From Isochrysis galbana (taxonomy: Eukaryota; Haptophyta; Isochrysidales; Isochrysidaceae), in assembly GCA_018136815.1 (NCBI GenBank), contig CM030939.1, forward strand, positions 372,001 through 436,000: 64,000 nucleotides of DNA, in the 5' to 3' direction. Position numbers and translations under genes: made by a program. Positions within the stretch are counted from its first letter, which is position 1, and every line of letters starts with the position of its first letter. Positions 1-9,573 of the stretch are shown here, piece by piece. Under the pieces are notes generated by a model. It did no database searches, was not told where the DNA came from, and was given only the letters and a program-made list of their open reading frames with translations.

Positions 1-2
1 AC

Positions 3-200
3 GGCGAGGCCCTTCGTATGGTCATCGCCAAGGACGGCATCTCCGGCCTCCTCTTCCGTGGTCTCATGACCAAGATCATCTCAAACGGCTGCCAGGGTCT
101 AATGTTCTCCGTTCTTTGGCGGCTCGGCCAAGATGCGATCGAGGCGCGCCAGAAGAAAAACGAAGCGGAGGCCAAGCTCACCGCCGAGGCTTCCAAGTGA
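3..200 (+). CDS. Mitochondrial carrier family protein, C-terminal end (partial)
   Basis: The window opens inside this gene; 65 codons remain before the TGA at 198-200. The reading frame shows an EG(I)xGLLFRGLxxxI-type segment followed by a hydrophobic stretch (NGCQGLMFSVLWRL), which is how the last repeat of SLC25/mitochondrial carrier proteins ends: the RG after helix 5 and the final helix 6. A charged tail rich in E and K follows. Carriers of this family exchange metabolites across the mitochondrial inner membrane or, in algae, plastid membranes. The substrate cannot be told from this tail. No intron is visible in the retained part. The call rests on the C-terminal pattern only. Confidence 0.7.
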   Translation, partial: GEALRMVIAKDGISGLLFRGLMTKIISNGCQGLMFSVLWRLGQDAIEARQKKNEAEAKLTAEASK

Positions 201-892
201 GAGAGCTGCGCGTGATCATGCCAGCGCTGGTACAAAGGCGCAAGCCGGGGGCGCAGCGGAGCAGGCAGGCGGCATGCGTATTGCGTCTCCTCGCCACAAG
301 AGGTGAGGAGACGGGACTAGTCCTTGCCCATTGTGCGGGGATTCTAGCGGGTGGGGGGGGAGGGGGAAGGCCAGGCGGGCGCCTTGTATAAGGGACCTTC
401 CTCGGTGTGCACCCCCTCACGCGATCAGAGGTGGCAGCGAGGATTGATCATTCCGAACTCGGCGTGTGGAGCCGTCGGGCCACACGGCTGGCGTCGCACT
501 GCAACGGTGCTCCTTTGACGTTCACATTCCACCTTGACCTCAGTGTCATGGTGCGGCTTAGCGGAAACCTCTTTGGGCTTGGGCTGTCCATGCATGGCCA
601 CGACTTGGGTGCAGCGATGCCATTGAATCGCCGAAGTCCTCGTGGGTTCAATAGGTCGCGTTGTGCTCAGGGGGAAGGGGGAGGCGACACACATGCAAGC
701 TAGCTATGCCACGCCGATGGCATCCCGCACACGTTTCAAAAGCTCAATAAATCCAATTGGCGATCAGCAAAAGCGAAAAAAAGAGAAAAAAGGCGATGAG
801 ACGCTAGAAGTTAAAAGGATTCAACTTCAAGCTTATACCTGGGCTCGCCCGGGACTTACAACCTACTTTTATAAGTGGTAAGTGGGGGTCAA
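201..892. other. 3' flank of carrier gene, no gene seen
   Basis: About 690 bases with no supportable coding region on either strand. The first part presumably holds the carrier 3' UTR. Near 841-890 there are degenerate copies of the leader hairpins found elsewhere in the window (ACCTACTTTTATAAGTGG), directly before the family C fragment. Confidence 0.5.
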
Positions 893-1075
893 CTAAGTTT
901 ATACTTGGTTCACCCATGGGGGGGCACGAGCCCCCCCCCCCCCCCCTCCACTCCTCCCCTGCTGCGGGGGAGGAACCAACCCCAGCCCACCCTCCCGGGA
1001 TGCCTTATGGCTTGCCAGCAGCACGCACTGCTGCCCTGCTGTTGACCCACGCCTCTCCCCGCGCGGCCCAATTTC
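893..1075 (+). repeat. Family C retroposon, 5' fragment
   Basis: The piece starts with the family C hairpin CTAAGTTTATACTTGG followed by ATGGGGGGGCACGAGCC, then the C-rich block shared with the complete copies at 8423 and 13184. It breaks off at about 1075, so only the 5' end is retained. An AT-rich patch follows (about 1085-1165) that resembles 52610-52690. Confidence 0.6.
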
Positions 1076-1479
1076 TTTTTTGAGGCGAAACCACCTAAAT
1101 TTTGGTCAAAAAATTTGATTCTACTAGACTACCCAAATTTCGAGAAAAATTTGACAAAACTTACGGACTTGCCGAGTCCATGGTCCATGGTCCATGGTTC
1201 GTGCAGCTGTGCAGCCGGTTCACGCTAGATAGCGATTAAACAAAGTTGGGCTCCCCCCCCCCCGGCGCGCGCTCGCCCCCTGTGAGGAGTTGTCCGAGGA
1301 CGAGACGGAGCTGGCTGCGATGTCGTACGTCGTACAGCAAGTTAGTTGGGGGCGCTGTGGCGCTGTACGCTGTGCGCTGTGCGAGAAGCGGCGTCCGCTC
1401 TGCGAATCGCAAGCTTCTAAAATTAGAGAAATCTAGAAGTAGAGTTCTCTCCTTCCTGTTCATCGAACCGGTCGACGAG

Positions 1480-1773
1480 ATGGCTGCGGCGGCCGCTGCA
1501 GCGAGCTCGCCGCCATCCGCCCTACCGACCCTTCGGAGAAGAGAGAGCTTGGGTGCGGAGCCGCGGTTTGTATCGCATGACACGGGGCCGGCCCAACCGC
1601 CTCGGAATGTGCGCGTAGAGGGCCACGCCACGCTTGAGCAGACGGAGAGAGATTGGCAGCAGAGACTCGAGAAGCCGCTCCACACCCTTGCTGAGTGTGA
1701 GGCAGCTATACTTGGCGCGATTGATGCGATGGAGTGGAGCTTCGTGACGGTCGGAGGCGGGCGTGAACAGTAG
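1480..1773 (+). CDS. Hypothetical protein, possible exon (97 aa)
   Basis: Open frame from an ATG at 1480 to the stop at 1771-1773. After an alanine/serine-rich start it carries a polar, helix-like tract (LEQTERDWQQRLEKPLHTL) and ends GGREQ. The frame is also open upstream to 1246 without a convincing start. The minus strand is open too (1236-1862), so strand choice is weak; I prefer plus because the residue pattern looks more protein-like. No family recognised, and it could be a chance ORF in GC-rich DNA. A triple TCCATGG repeat sits about 300 bases upstream. Confidence 0.25.
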   Translation: MAAAAAAASSPPSALPTLRRRESLGAEPRFVSHDTGPAQPPRNVRVEGHATLEQTERDWQQRLEKPLHTLAECEAAILGAIDAMEWSFVTVGGGREQ

Positions 1774-3045
1774 ATTGGCACCCTGATCATGCAGGGTGCT
1801 TTCCTCGGCAAACAGGAGCTGAAGATGTTCCGTTTATCTCTCAAGTCCAGCATCACCCGCAATGTACTTTAGCGGAGTGTGGTCAACGCCATACAGTAAC
1901 ACGTAGTCTCCATCCACCAAGGTTTCTTCGTTTTCAGGGCCATGGTTCTCCCCAATACTTGGATGGATTTTTAAATCCACCTTTGCATATCGGCAGAGGA
2001 GACAGTGGGCGCTCGCATGCGATCCATTATGAGTGGCTCGCATGATGTTATCTGCGTTCATCTAGACTAGCTGTACCAGCCTTTTCTTCCGCCTCTCGTC
2101 TTTTCTCTATTCTGTGATCCCCCATCACACTTCAGCGCTCCTTGCAATTTGCACTTTCTCTTCTCTCCACAGGCTGCGCAACCACACGCGTCAACGCACG
2201 ATGCGTCTCTATTCTCTTGGTTGTCTCCGTCTCCAGGAATGGTCCACAATATCAATATAGCGCTGTGCCTATGTGTTTCGCTCATCCACACTCGTCGTTG
2301 CCCCGAGTTCCATAGATGACTTGGGTAGACGGCTGGCCCGCCCACTAGCCACGCCCCTTATATTTACACTGCCTCCGTGCGCCGCCCTAAATGCCATTAC
2401 GCATTACGATTACGATCTCGTATCTCATATCCGATCACCGCATGAGCATTAATTACTCGACATTTGACATTTATTTGAGGGCACCACACAAGTAGTATTT
2501 TTGATTGCCCACTCGGAAGCAGTCAGGGCCACACGCCAACTGGCCAAAGGTAAGTCCATAGGGTATACGGTTGCGCAAACCCGTAGTCTTAAAGACTACG
2601 GAAGACAACGGAAAATGTCTGCCTCCTTTGCCGCCTTCTGAGCAACGGTCGAAGCCTCGCCGATCTTCCCCAAGGTTCGTTCCCTCCCCCCGAGGGTCTC
2701 CCCTGTCATCTCCCCGCTTGGGGTGCCCAGGTTTGCCCTGACAACCCACCAAACAGGCTGGTGACCCGTAAACGCGTCACAAAACTTGGTGTTGCTGAGG
2801 GAATGGTGCCTAGGTACACCTGGAACATTCAATGAGGACATGCATGTGGTAACTCAAAAGCCAAGGTTTGGGACAAAATAACATGGTCTGCTCATGCTCT
2901 CACCTAGCCAAGTCCGTCCTAGTTTCTAGGACTGGTCCTAGAAAGCTGGGTACCTTTATCCGGTAAGATTGCTATACACGGCGCCCCGGGAGGATGCAAA
3001 GGCTACGACAAACCATGGGCCATATCTTTTCTGCGTAAGAACCAA
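1774..3045. other. Unassigned intergenic DNA
   Basis: Several short open frames occur on the minus strand (1834-2061, 2067-2345, 2471-2841), but none shows a family signature or consistent splice signals. The 3' part may already belong to the upstream end of the LINE whose ORF1 remnant is recognisable from about 3046. Confidence 0.4.
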
Positions 3046-3377
3046 GTGAGCTTCCGCCAATGTACTTGCGAGCAAGACAAGGCGAAAGCGGAGCAACGCA
3101 AGAAGCAACGTGCAGCAAGCAACGCCATGGATTATCGAGCCATGATGGGGCTCGGGGCAGCGGCACCATGCCGTCGTTTCATGGCCGGCGAATGCAAGAA
3201 CAACCGCCTGAATGAAAGGGCGGCAAATCGTTCAATGCTCATCTAGCCACGACATCCCAGGATGTTGGGCGACAGATCCCAAGACGGGCAAGCAAATTTG
3301 TATGGTAAAATGCAATCTCAAACCTAGCAAAGCGTATCCAGGGTACTGTGTAAACGGTGTCAGCTGCTTATACCGCC
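3046..3377 (+). pseudogene. LINE ORF1-like remnant with CCCH zinc fingers (frameshifted)
   Basis: The first frame encodes a lysine/arginine-rich helix and then CRRFMAGEC; a second frame from about 3236 encodes CSSSH, then GYCVNGVSCLYRH. Together these look like two CCCH fingers (C-x7-C ... C-x3-H, and C-x5-C-x3-H) with a frameshift between them near 3200-3236. The second finger runs to the ATG at 3378 of the endonuclease ORF: its last codons (CGC CAT GGT GAG) overlap that start in another frame, an arrangement common for LINE ORF1/ORF2. ORF1 proteins bind element RNA. Inference from motif and position; no full-length relative was available for comparison. Confidence 0.45.
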
Positions 3378-4664
3378 ATGGTGAGTAGTAACGAAGTAAA
3401 GATTGCAACATACAATTTGAATGGAGCTAAGCACAAGTTAGCATCTACTCTAGCGCAAGCGAGATTAGGAGGAATCCACATTCTTTACGCGCAAGAACTC
3501 CATCACTACAACGATGGTTGGCACCTAAGGGTGCGCGACTTGGCCCGGTCCCTAGGTTGGGACTGGTTCCAATCTCCCGCGCCCGGGGGCGACCCTGGAA
3601 GCGGAGTGGCGGTAGCCATTAGAAAGGACAGAAGCGACGTGGTAGTAGAATCTTGGTCGGTAGTTATCCCGGGGAGGCTGATAGTGGTTAAAGCTAAAAT
3701 CGGACATGAAACAATATCCTTATCTTCTATAGGACCGATCGCAATCGCGACATACAACCTGAATGGCTCCAAAGGCGGCAGACTGGCCGCGGTGCTCTCG
3801 CAAGCACGGAAAGCAAAGGTAGACATACTGATGCTCCGGGAACTGCATGCGTACGAAGATGGATCACACCTCCGGGCGCAAAGGACGGCCACCCTACTAG
3901 GATGGTCGTGGTTTGCCGCCCCAGGAGAGACGGGAGATCCTGCTAGCGGCGTCGCTGTGGCGATCAGAGACGGAGCGGGCAGAGTAACCGTTAGTCCGGA
4001 CACGTTGGAAATCATACTTGGTGGTAGATGCGTATCAATAGAAGCTAACATTGATGAAACAAAGTATCGCATAATATCTGTATACCTTAGCGCGACCCCC
4101 GGCCCCCGAGAGAGACAAATCGCGAGAATAAAGAGAGCACTAGTCGCACTAGACACGCCCCCGACCTTGATCGGAGGTGACTTTAACTGCGTAGAGGATA
4201 ACCAAAAAGACACTAAACGAACGGGGGAAGCACCGTACCATAACACACACGGGGAAAAATGGAAGGCGACTGTTAAGAGCTGCCGGCTCCGAGACGTACA
4301 TCATACGATGGGCTTAGGCCCAAACGTGGGATACACAAGGATGGCAGCAACGGCCCATACGAGAATTGACCGGATATACCATAGCAAAGACACGGATGCC
4401 TTCCAATGGCAGAAACACGGGCCATGCCCGGACCTCTTCTCGGGGAAGGCAGCGTCAGATCACCTCCCGGTCCTCGCAACATTCGAGACCCCAAACTATA
4501 GGCGTGGGCGCCGCTTCGATTCACCGATAGACCTAGAGATCATCCACGAAAATGGGGCAATGCACACGGTGAGGCTACTTCTAGAAGGCGCTGCCAGAAA
4601 GATGGACGAAGGGGGAAACCCGGAAACCGTATGGGAAGAAACGAAAAACCACATAGCCCGATAG
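3378..4664 (+). pseudogene. LINE AP-endonuclease domains, two start copies fused by nested insertion
   Basis: ATG in good context (GCCATGG) at 3378. The frame begins IATYNLNGAKHKLASTL and has the apurinic-endonuclease (EEP) blocks: QELH, GSGVAVAI. At 3732 a second copy starts (IATYNLNGSKGGRL) and runs through QxLH-equivalent LRELH, SGVAVAI, GGDFNCVED, RIDRIY and ASDHLPV, the catalytic Asn/Asp and SDH blocks of LINE endonucleases, to the stop at 4662-4664. The duplication is not internal evolution of one protein: it is LINE A sequence inserted inside LINE B, shown by the 17-bp duplication at 3715-3731/5301-5317. After the endonuclease the sequence jumps straight to the LINE 3' end. Confidence 0.8.
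3715..3731 (+). repeat. Target-site duplication (left), LINE A insertion
   Basis: TATCCTTATCTTCTATA here is repeated exactly at 5301-5317, on either side of the LINE A copy. The leading T of the right copy may belong to the poly(T) tail, so the duplication is 16 or 17 bp. Confidence 0.9.
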
Positions 4665-5300
4665 CCTGAAAACCCTCTACGTAATAGCATGGAGATACAT
4701 AATAAGAGACTTCTACAGAATAGAGTTCGAATCACACACATACCACTACATACCGGTCTTAGAATCCACGCTAATAAGGTTCACTACCCTGGTGAGGAGC
4801 ATTGCCCCGCCAAACGGCCACCACCGAATGCGCACACGCACGGCGGCCCAGGGCAGAAAACAACCGCTAGCTAGAGCTTAGCGCCCCCATCTTTATAGAA
4901 AACGCCAAAGGAAACTTAACACTGAATGACAACTTCGGCCTCGTGGCAGAGGCCATCGGCATAGCCGGAAAGCTCGCCTGAAGGAGAGGCGCGTCTCCCC
5001 TAACGAAGACATCCCGGAAGTGACGGGCGCCGCGAGCAAAGAAGACACAGCAATAACAAACCGCATACACCAGCACAGCGAGAAACGGGCCACCTAAAGG
5101 CACAGGAGGAAGGCGTGAAAAGACCATTAGGGGCCGGTGCACCCCCGCCCTACCCGACCCCCCCACAACCTGGGCCCCTAAGTAGAGCACGAGGGGAGAT
5201 GCCGCAAGGCGGGAAGCGAGGGAGAGGAAGGGAAATGGGCGTGGCTACGATAGACAGCTGCATAGCCGCGCGCGAGGTGAGAACTTTAAAAGGTTTTTTT
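3732..5300 (+). mobile_element. LINE family A copy, 5'-truncated and internally deleted, with poly(T) end
   Basis: Inserted into LINE B and flanked by a 17-bp duplication. It starts within the endonuclease (no 5' leader), continues to about 4660, then joins the family A 3' end: a C-terminal coding remnant (WRYIIRDFYRIEFESHTYHY), a 3' UTR with GCCGC-AA-GGCGG stem near 5200, and the terminus GGTGAGAACTTTAAAAGG followed by a T run. The region that should hold reverse transcriptase, about 2 kb in typical LINEs, is missing. Matching 3' ends lie at 10340-10975 and 43940-44609. Confidence 0.85.
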
Positions 5301-5317
5301 TATCCTTATCTTCTATA
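5301..5317 (+). repeat. Target-site duplication (right), LINE A insertion
   Basis: Exact repeat of 3715-3731. Beyond it the interrupted LINE B endonuclease frame resumes (YLNAQPSKRKDE ... AGDFNCVEN), in register with the part left of the insertion. Confidence 0.9.
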
Positions 5318-5766
5318 TACCTAAACGCGCAGCCTAGTAAACGCAAAGACGAAATCAAAATGTTACACTCGGCGCCGGAAATACTTCCCCACACCATACT
5401 AGCGGGCGACTTTAACTGCGTAGAAAACGTAAATAGAGACACCCGTTCCAGCGCGGGATCGGCCCCTTACGCCAACACGGGAGGTAAAGCCCTAGCGAGG
5501 GCGCTCGCCACGCACGGACTCACCGATGTACACGTGCTAGTCAATCCCGGCACCCAGAGTAGCAACATAGCAACAGCCACAGAGCAACTCGCGTGCAGGC
5601 CGTACCAACACCAAAGTCGGCCAGGAAACACAACCAATACAGGCCTGCCTGGACCCCACCCATCTAGCCGGGCCCAACGTAGCGCACCTAGACCGTACCC
5701 CGGAAACCAAGGAACAAGGAATGAAGGCTTCATTCAATGAATGAAGGGGGGAAGGCGAGCAAGGAG

Positions 5767-6676
5767 TAGGGCTGTGAACCAGTTAAAGTGTTAACCAGTT
5801 AACACCCAAACACCCAAGCATTTAACACTACCACCCTGATAGTGTTAGTGCCTCGGGCACTAACACTAACCATCTATGTAGCAATTTTGCCGCAAGGTGT
5901 TAACATGGTGGTAATGACCCCTTTTGCCGCTGTGTTAAACAGTGTTGTATTCAGGCCTCAGGCCTTTTGGCATGAATATTTCGGCATGATCACGAGCCTT
6001 GTTCGTTATATTCCGTCTTCTATGCTCGTCGTGGTCGCGTAAGGCTTGCAGATTCGGATTCTCCCTGGACTCAAGTCCTGGTTCGCCGATTTTCGTCTCG
6101 AAATTCGAAGATTTGAGTTTTATTTTTACTGTTGCTTGTTACTTGTTATGGTAATTGTCCACGCGTTTAAGTAAGTAATGGAGGTGGCAGAACTGGGCCC
6201 CTCGCATTCAGAACCCCCCCCCCGCAGATTTCCTTCCCCCCCCCCTCCGCAGATTCTCCCCCCCCCCCCCCCTCCGCAGATTTCCTTCCCCCTCTCCCCC
6301 TCCCCTTCCCCTTCTGCCTTCTGCGCCCACCTCGCATATGTCTCTGTCTGACTTCTATCTCTGTCTCATCCGGTGCCGTCGCCGCTTTCCCTTTGCTTGC
6401 GCTTGCGCTTGCCCGACTGTCCCCTTCCGCGCCCCGCCCCCCCCCTGCCCCTGCGCTTGCGTACTCCTACCCCACCATTTTTTATCCATGTTCGGCCCGC
6501 TCTAGAAATAAGGTGTTAACGTGTTAACAGTGTTAACATGTTAACACCCACCACTTTCGCCACTAACACTACCAATCTATGTAGCTATAGTCCACTAACA
6601 CTACCAGCCTATGTAGCCGTGGGCCACTACCAGGTTGAAACACGTTTGGTATGGCCGGTGGGTGTTCACAGCCTTA
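5767..6676. mobile_element. Non-autonomous hAT-like element rich in GTTAAC palindromes
   Basis: 910 bp. Left end TAGGGCTGTGAACC and right end, read inward, TAAGGCTGTGAACACC form a terminal inverted repeat of about 14 bp. The 8-bp duplication GCAAGGAG lies immediately outside both ends (5759-5766 and 6677-6684). An 8-bp duplication with a YARGGCTGTG-like end is the hAT superfamily signature. The interior has no transposase. It is full of hairpins: GTTAAC arrays at 5790-5820 and 6510-6550, a 12-bp-arm stem-loop at 5841-5867, and direct repeats of ACTAACACTACCANNCTATGTAGC (5860, 6563, 6593). These could be subterminal transposase-binding repeats. Confidence 0.75.
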
Positions 6677-6790
6677 GCAAGGAGAAGGAGGAGGCGAGGG
6701 GGATAAGGGCGATGTCGTTAGGTGGGTAGAGGTATCCAGGCGATAGCAATAGTAGGATTTAGCCCTGAATCTTCAGATTTTTTTCATTAT

Positions 6791-7301
6791 TGTCGCAGGC
6801 GCATTTCGTGTCGATGCTGGACTAAAAGTAAGCGCTATCGCCGGATTTGCCGCCGTGTGTATGTGGGGGGGGGGGGATGACACGCTCCGCCGGCCGTTGC
6901 GCCGAAAGCGAAAGGCCCCTAATTCTTTCTCGCTCTCTCGCGCTCTCGCTCTCTCTTCTCGCACGGCAATTCGGCCGTCGCGGTCGCAAGTCGCGGGTGT
7001 CATTATTTTGGTTAATGCTGGGTACGGATCCGCCCTCCGGCATCTACAAACCAACATGCAACCCACCAATGATCATTTTGTTCACTTCAAAGTAGTAGCG
7101 CGTTCGCGCACGCCCTTATAGCCAATCAAAAGTAGCGCACTACCTACAGCATTCTGTAGCAATTAGCGGGGCACACCGAAGCATTCTAGACTAATCGCAA
7201 GCGACCGCGCATGACAGACGGACAAACAGTACTGAAGGACTTTCGTGCGAGGAGACAGATGCGTCCATACGCTGCCAATACGTGCTTACGTGCTTACGTG
7301 C
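6791..7301. other. Unassigned intergenic DNA
   Basis: A pyrimidine-rich tract (CTCTCTCGCGCTCTCGCTCTCTC, about 6927-6958) and no supportable gene. The right part is the 3' flank of the minus-strand gene that ends at 7302. Confidence 0.4.
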
Positions 7302-7990
7302 TCAGGCTGAGCTAGAATGATCATTCAAGCTAAGTTGAGAAGAAGACGGGAACTCAGCTAGTGTGCATACATGATCCCTGTGGTGCAAACCGCAAATGAG
7401 AACGCAGCAAGCATTTAGCGCAGCCTCGCTCATCATGTGGGCTTCACTTCCAATGCACATGCTCGCAACCTCATCGGGGCTCAACTCAGCATTTTCCATG
7501 AGGGCTGCCAACATCTCCACGCATAAGTCTGCATCGCTCTCAGCTTGCAGATTCTCCACAGCTTGCAAAAAGTTCAGAATTGCTGAGGGGGTGCTCATCT
7601 GGGTGGTGGCAAGGGAAGCCAGTGCCCCGGTGGCGTCGAAGCTGGATAGCTGCAGAGGTTCGGGAGAGACGTCATCAAGCGGGTTGTTGGAGTTGAATGC
7701 TTCCTCCCAGGGATCGGCGATGAGACTTTCGTGGCAGTACCTTAAGAAACGCTTCTCTTGCTTCTCGGCGAGGCTGGTTGAAGCACGGCAGACATGCGGA
7801 AGGCAGGCATGCGGCACAGAAAGCAGCTCGCCGTCGAGGTCACGAAGCCGGCTCATACCATCAGCATCGAGCATCCGCCTGTTCCTCGGGTTGTGGGCCA
7901 GCTTTCGCCCTCTGAATGGCATACTGTCGGCGGCGCTGGGCTGTCGGTCGAGACGCACGTCGGCTGCGTCCCAGCCCCGGCTCGGACGCT
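7302..7990 (-). CDS. Hypothetical protein, C-terminal exon
   Basis: A long open frame that ends at 7302 and is open up to about 7990. There CTGTTCTCAG on the minus strand could be a 3' splice site, so the listed start is a guess at an exon boundary. The first in-frame ATG is at 7922. Product (about 210-229 residues): basic N-terminal part (RGRKLAHNPRNRRM), then an acidic, leucine-rich, probably helical part (ILNFLQAVENLQAESDADLCVEMLAALMENAELSPDEVASM) and a short C-terminal tail. The composition is clearly protein-like and there is no internal stop. I do not recognise a family, and no upstream exon could be placed. Confidence 0.5.
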
Positions 7991-8422
7991 GAGAACAGAC
8001 AATGGGTGATGAACAGAAAGAGAGTCTTCTCGATTAGATATTAGTTGACGGGAGTGATGAGATCATTTGAGAGCTTCGTGGTCCGTCCGTCCTCAAAAGA
8101 TGGCATCGACTCGAGCGATCAGGGAAAGTACCCTAGGGAGTACTCCGTATAGCCAACTCCTAACAACCTTGTCCTAGCTTCCCCACGGTATTTTCCCACC
8201 CTGGATGCATGGACCCACACCCAAGGCACCCCATCATTGGTATGGAAGGTGTTGAGGCTGCCAACACACCAAAAGCTCCAGTGGCCAGGGGCGCACCTAC
8301 ATAGCCGGCTAGCCGGCACCGGCACGGCGTGCGGCCCTCGAACGGTTTCGGCCTGTTATTATAACGGTTTCGGCCTGATATTATAACGGTTTCAGCCTGT
8401 GATCATCATCATATGTTCTTTG
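7991..8422. other. Unassigned DNA with a short tandem repeat
   Basis: No gene seen. At about 8339-8400 a 22-bp unit of the form ACGGTTTCGGCCTGNTATTATA occurs three times in tandem. The last 16 bases (8407-8422, CATCATATGTTCTTTG) are the left target-site duplication of the following family C element. Confidence 0.5.
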
Positions 8423-9209
8423 GAACTAAGTTTACACTTAGTTCGCTCATGGGGGGCACGAGCCCCCCCCTCTCTCCACTCCTCCCCTGCCATGGGGGAG
8501 GAACCAACCATCCTCATGGCATGCCTGATGGCTTGCCAGGAGGAGACTGCCCTACTGACCCACTCCCTTCCCCACAGGCTCGTCCCATTCGCCCATCCTG
8601 GCCAGTCGTGGCCAGCCCATTGCTCCAACCCCAACCCCCCCTCCCCCCCTGGTCGATAGGCAGACAGGTGCGGCGTGGGGGCCCCAGAGGCTCAGGAGCG
8701 CCAGCGAGGGAGAGGCAGGGGAGGCCAGGGCCCAATCCCAGCCTCCTCTGCCCCCTGAACTGGCCTCCAGGAGCCTCCAGGGGCCAGGGGCCGCCAGAGG
8801 GCAGCTGGAGGCCTGCCGCAGGCGCGCCATCGCGCGTGCCGCAAGAGAGGGGAGAGAGAGCGCGGAGAAGGGGGTGGGCGGAGCGAGAGCTCCGCCCACC
8901 GACAAATCGGTAAGTCCCGCTCCTGTTTACAAACAAAATAAGTCGGGACAGAGGACAAAGTCGGCCGCCCACTCGGAGACACAAGAGGAAGGGGGGGAAA
9001 GATCACCGGGGGGAGGCGCGGGCCACCGGACCATATCTAAGCCCTTCACCCCTATCCCCCTAGTAGTGTACGAGGGGAGCCGCCTGATTGATGGCGGGGG
9101 GAGAAGGGCCGAGGGAGTGGGGGTGTAGAAAGTATGCTACGTACTACATGTAGTAGGTAGTGGTTCCATTCGCCGCGAGTGCGGTAAGAATATTAGAAGG
9201 TTTTTTCCC
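8423..9209 (+). mobile_element. Family C hairpin-headed retroposon, complete copy
   Basis: 787 bp bounded by an exact 16-bp duplication CATCATATGTTCTTTG (8407-8422 and 9210-9225). The 5' end is a stem-loop (AACTAAGTTTACACTTAGTT), then ATGGGGGGCACGAGCCCC, a second stem. A G+C-rich body follows, then a 3' region with CCTAGTAGTGTACGAGGGGAG and a GCGGTAAGAATATTAGAAGG terminus plus T run. The 3' end is recognisably related to that of LINE A, so mobilisation by LINE A machinery is likely (inference). No conserved ORF is evident. Confidence 0.8.
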
Positions 9210-9339
9210 CATCATATGTTCTTTGTTCTTTGCTGTCATCGAACACAATCCACTCTCCCTTTCCCTTTGTAATCTGGCGAAATTCATCCTCGACTGCAAC
9301 CCCACTTTTACCTTTCGTGTTAACAACGGGCGACTATTT

Positions 9340-9573
9340 TTCACCCATAATAAAAAATAAACTATTGTTATAGTTTGACCTATGGAGCGTGCCGCGACCG
9401 CTCCCGAGCCCCAGGCGACCCTCGCCACCGCGCCCCACCTGGGACGCCCCATGCCGCCCGAGGCGGCTCGTCAGAAAGCCCTCTCAAAGCCCATCCAGCC
9501 CATCCAAACCACACCCGCCTCGTTGATTCATCTTCGTGAGCTCAGCGCAAAGCTCATCGAAGTGCTTGGGTAG
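9340..9573 (+). mobile_element. Leader-headed repeat fragment (hairpin + MERA-type ORF start)
   Basis: A stem-loop AAACTATTGTTATAGTTT is followed by TGACCTATGGAGCGTGCC. The ATG at 9382 opens a frame starting MERAATAPEPQAT that ends at 9573. The same stem-loop + ATGGAGCGxGCC arrangement heads the LINE A copy at 42431 and the fragments at 45690 (-) and 63848 (-). It runs directly into the gag-like pseudogene on the opposite strand. Confidence 0.5.

Larger units (their letters stand above)
3046..6790 (+). mobile_element. LINE family B copy, broken by two insertions
   Basis: Pieces in order: ORF1 remnant with CCCH fingers (3046-3377), start of the AP-endonuclease domain (3378-3731), then a LINE A insertion (3732-5300), the endonuclease resuming (5301-5560), a jump to family B 3' UTR sequence (about 5600-5766), a hAT-like insertion (5767-6676), and the 3' terminus ending CCTGAATCTTCAGATTTTTTT at about 6768-6788. 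Both insertions are bounded by target-site duplications, so the order of events can be read directly. The reverse transcriptase is absent: endonuclease sequence passes into 3' UTR at about 5560-5600. Non-autonomous and decayed. Confidence 0.75.

Noticed and set aside
1834-2061. Minus-strand ORF with an ankyrin-like phrase (VDHTPLKYIAGD)
   Set aside because: Only one partial unit, the rest does not follow the repeat, and no adjoining exon extends it.
2067-2345. Minus-strand ORF with a cysteine cluster suggesting a metallothionein
   Set aside because: Four cysteines in one stretch of an otherwise featureless short ORF are not enough; likely chance.
8392-9128. Several overlapping 80-160 residue ORFs inside family C copies
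   Set aside because: Not conserved in frame between copies at 8423, 13184 and 14371; GC-rich composition explains them.
893-9209. Hammerhead ribozyme in family C (CTGATGG in the body)
   Set aside because: The invariant CTGANGA and GAAA cores are not both present with flanking stems.
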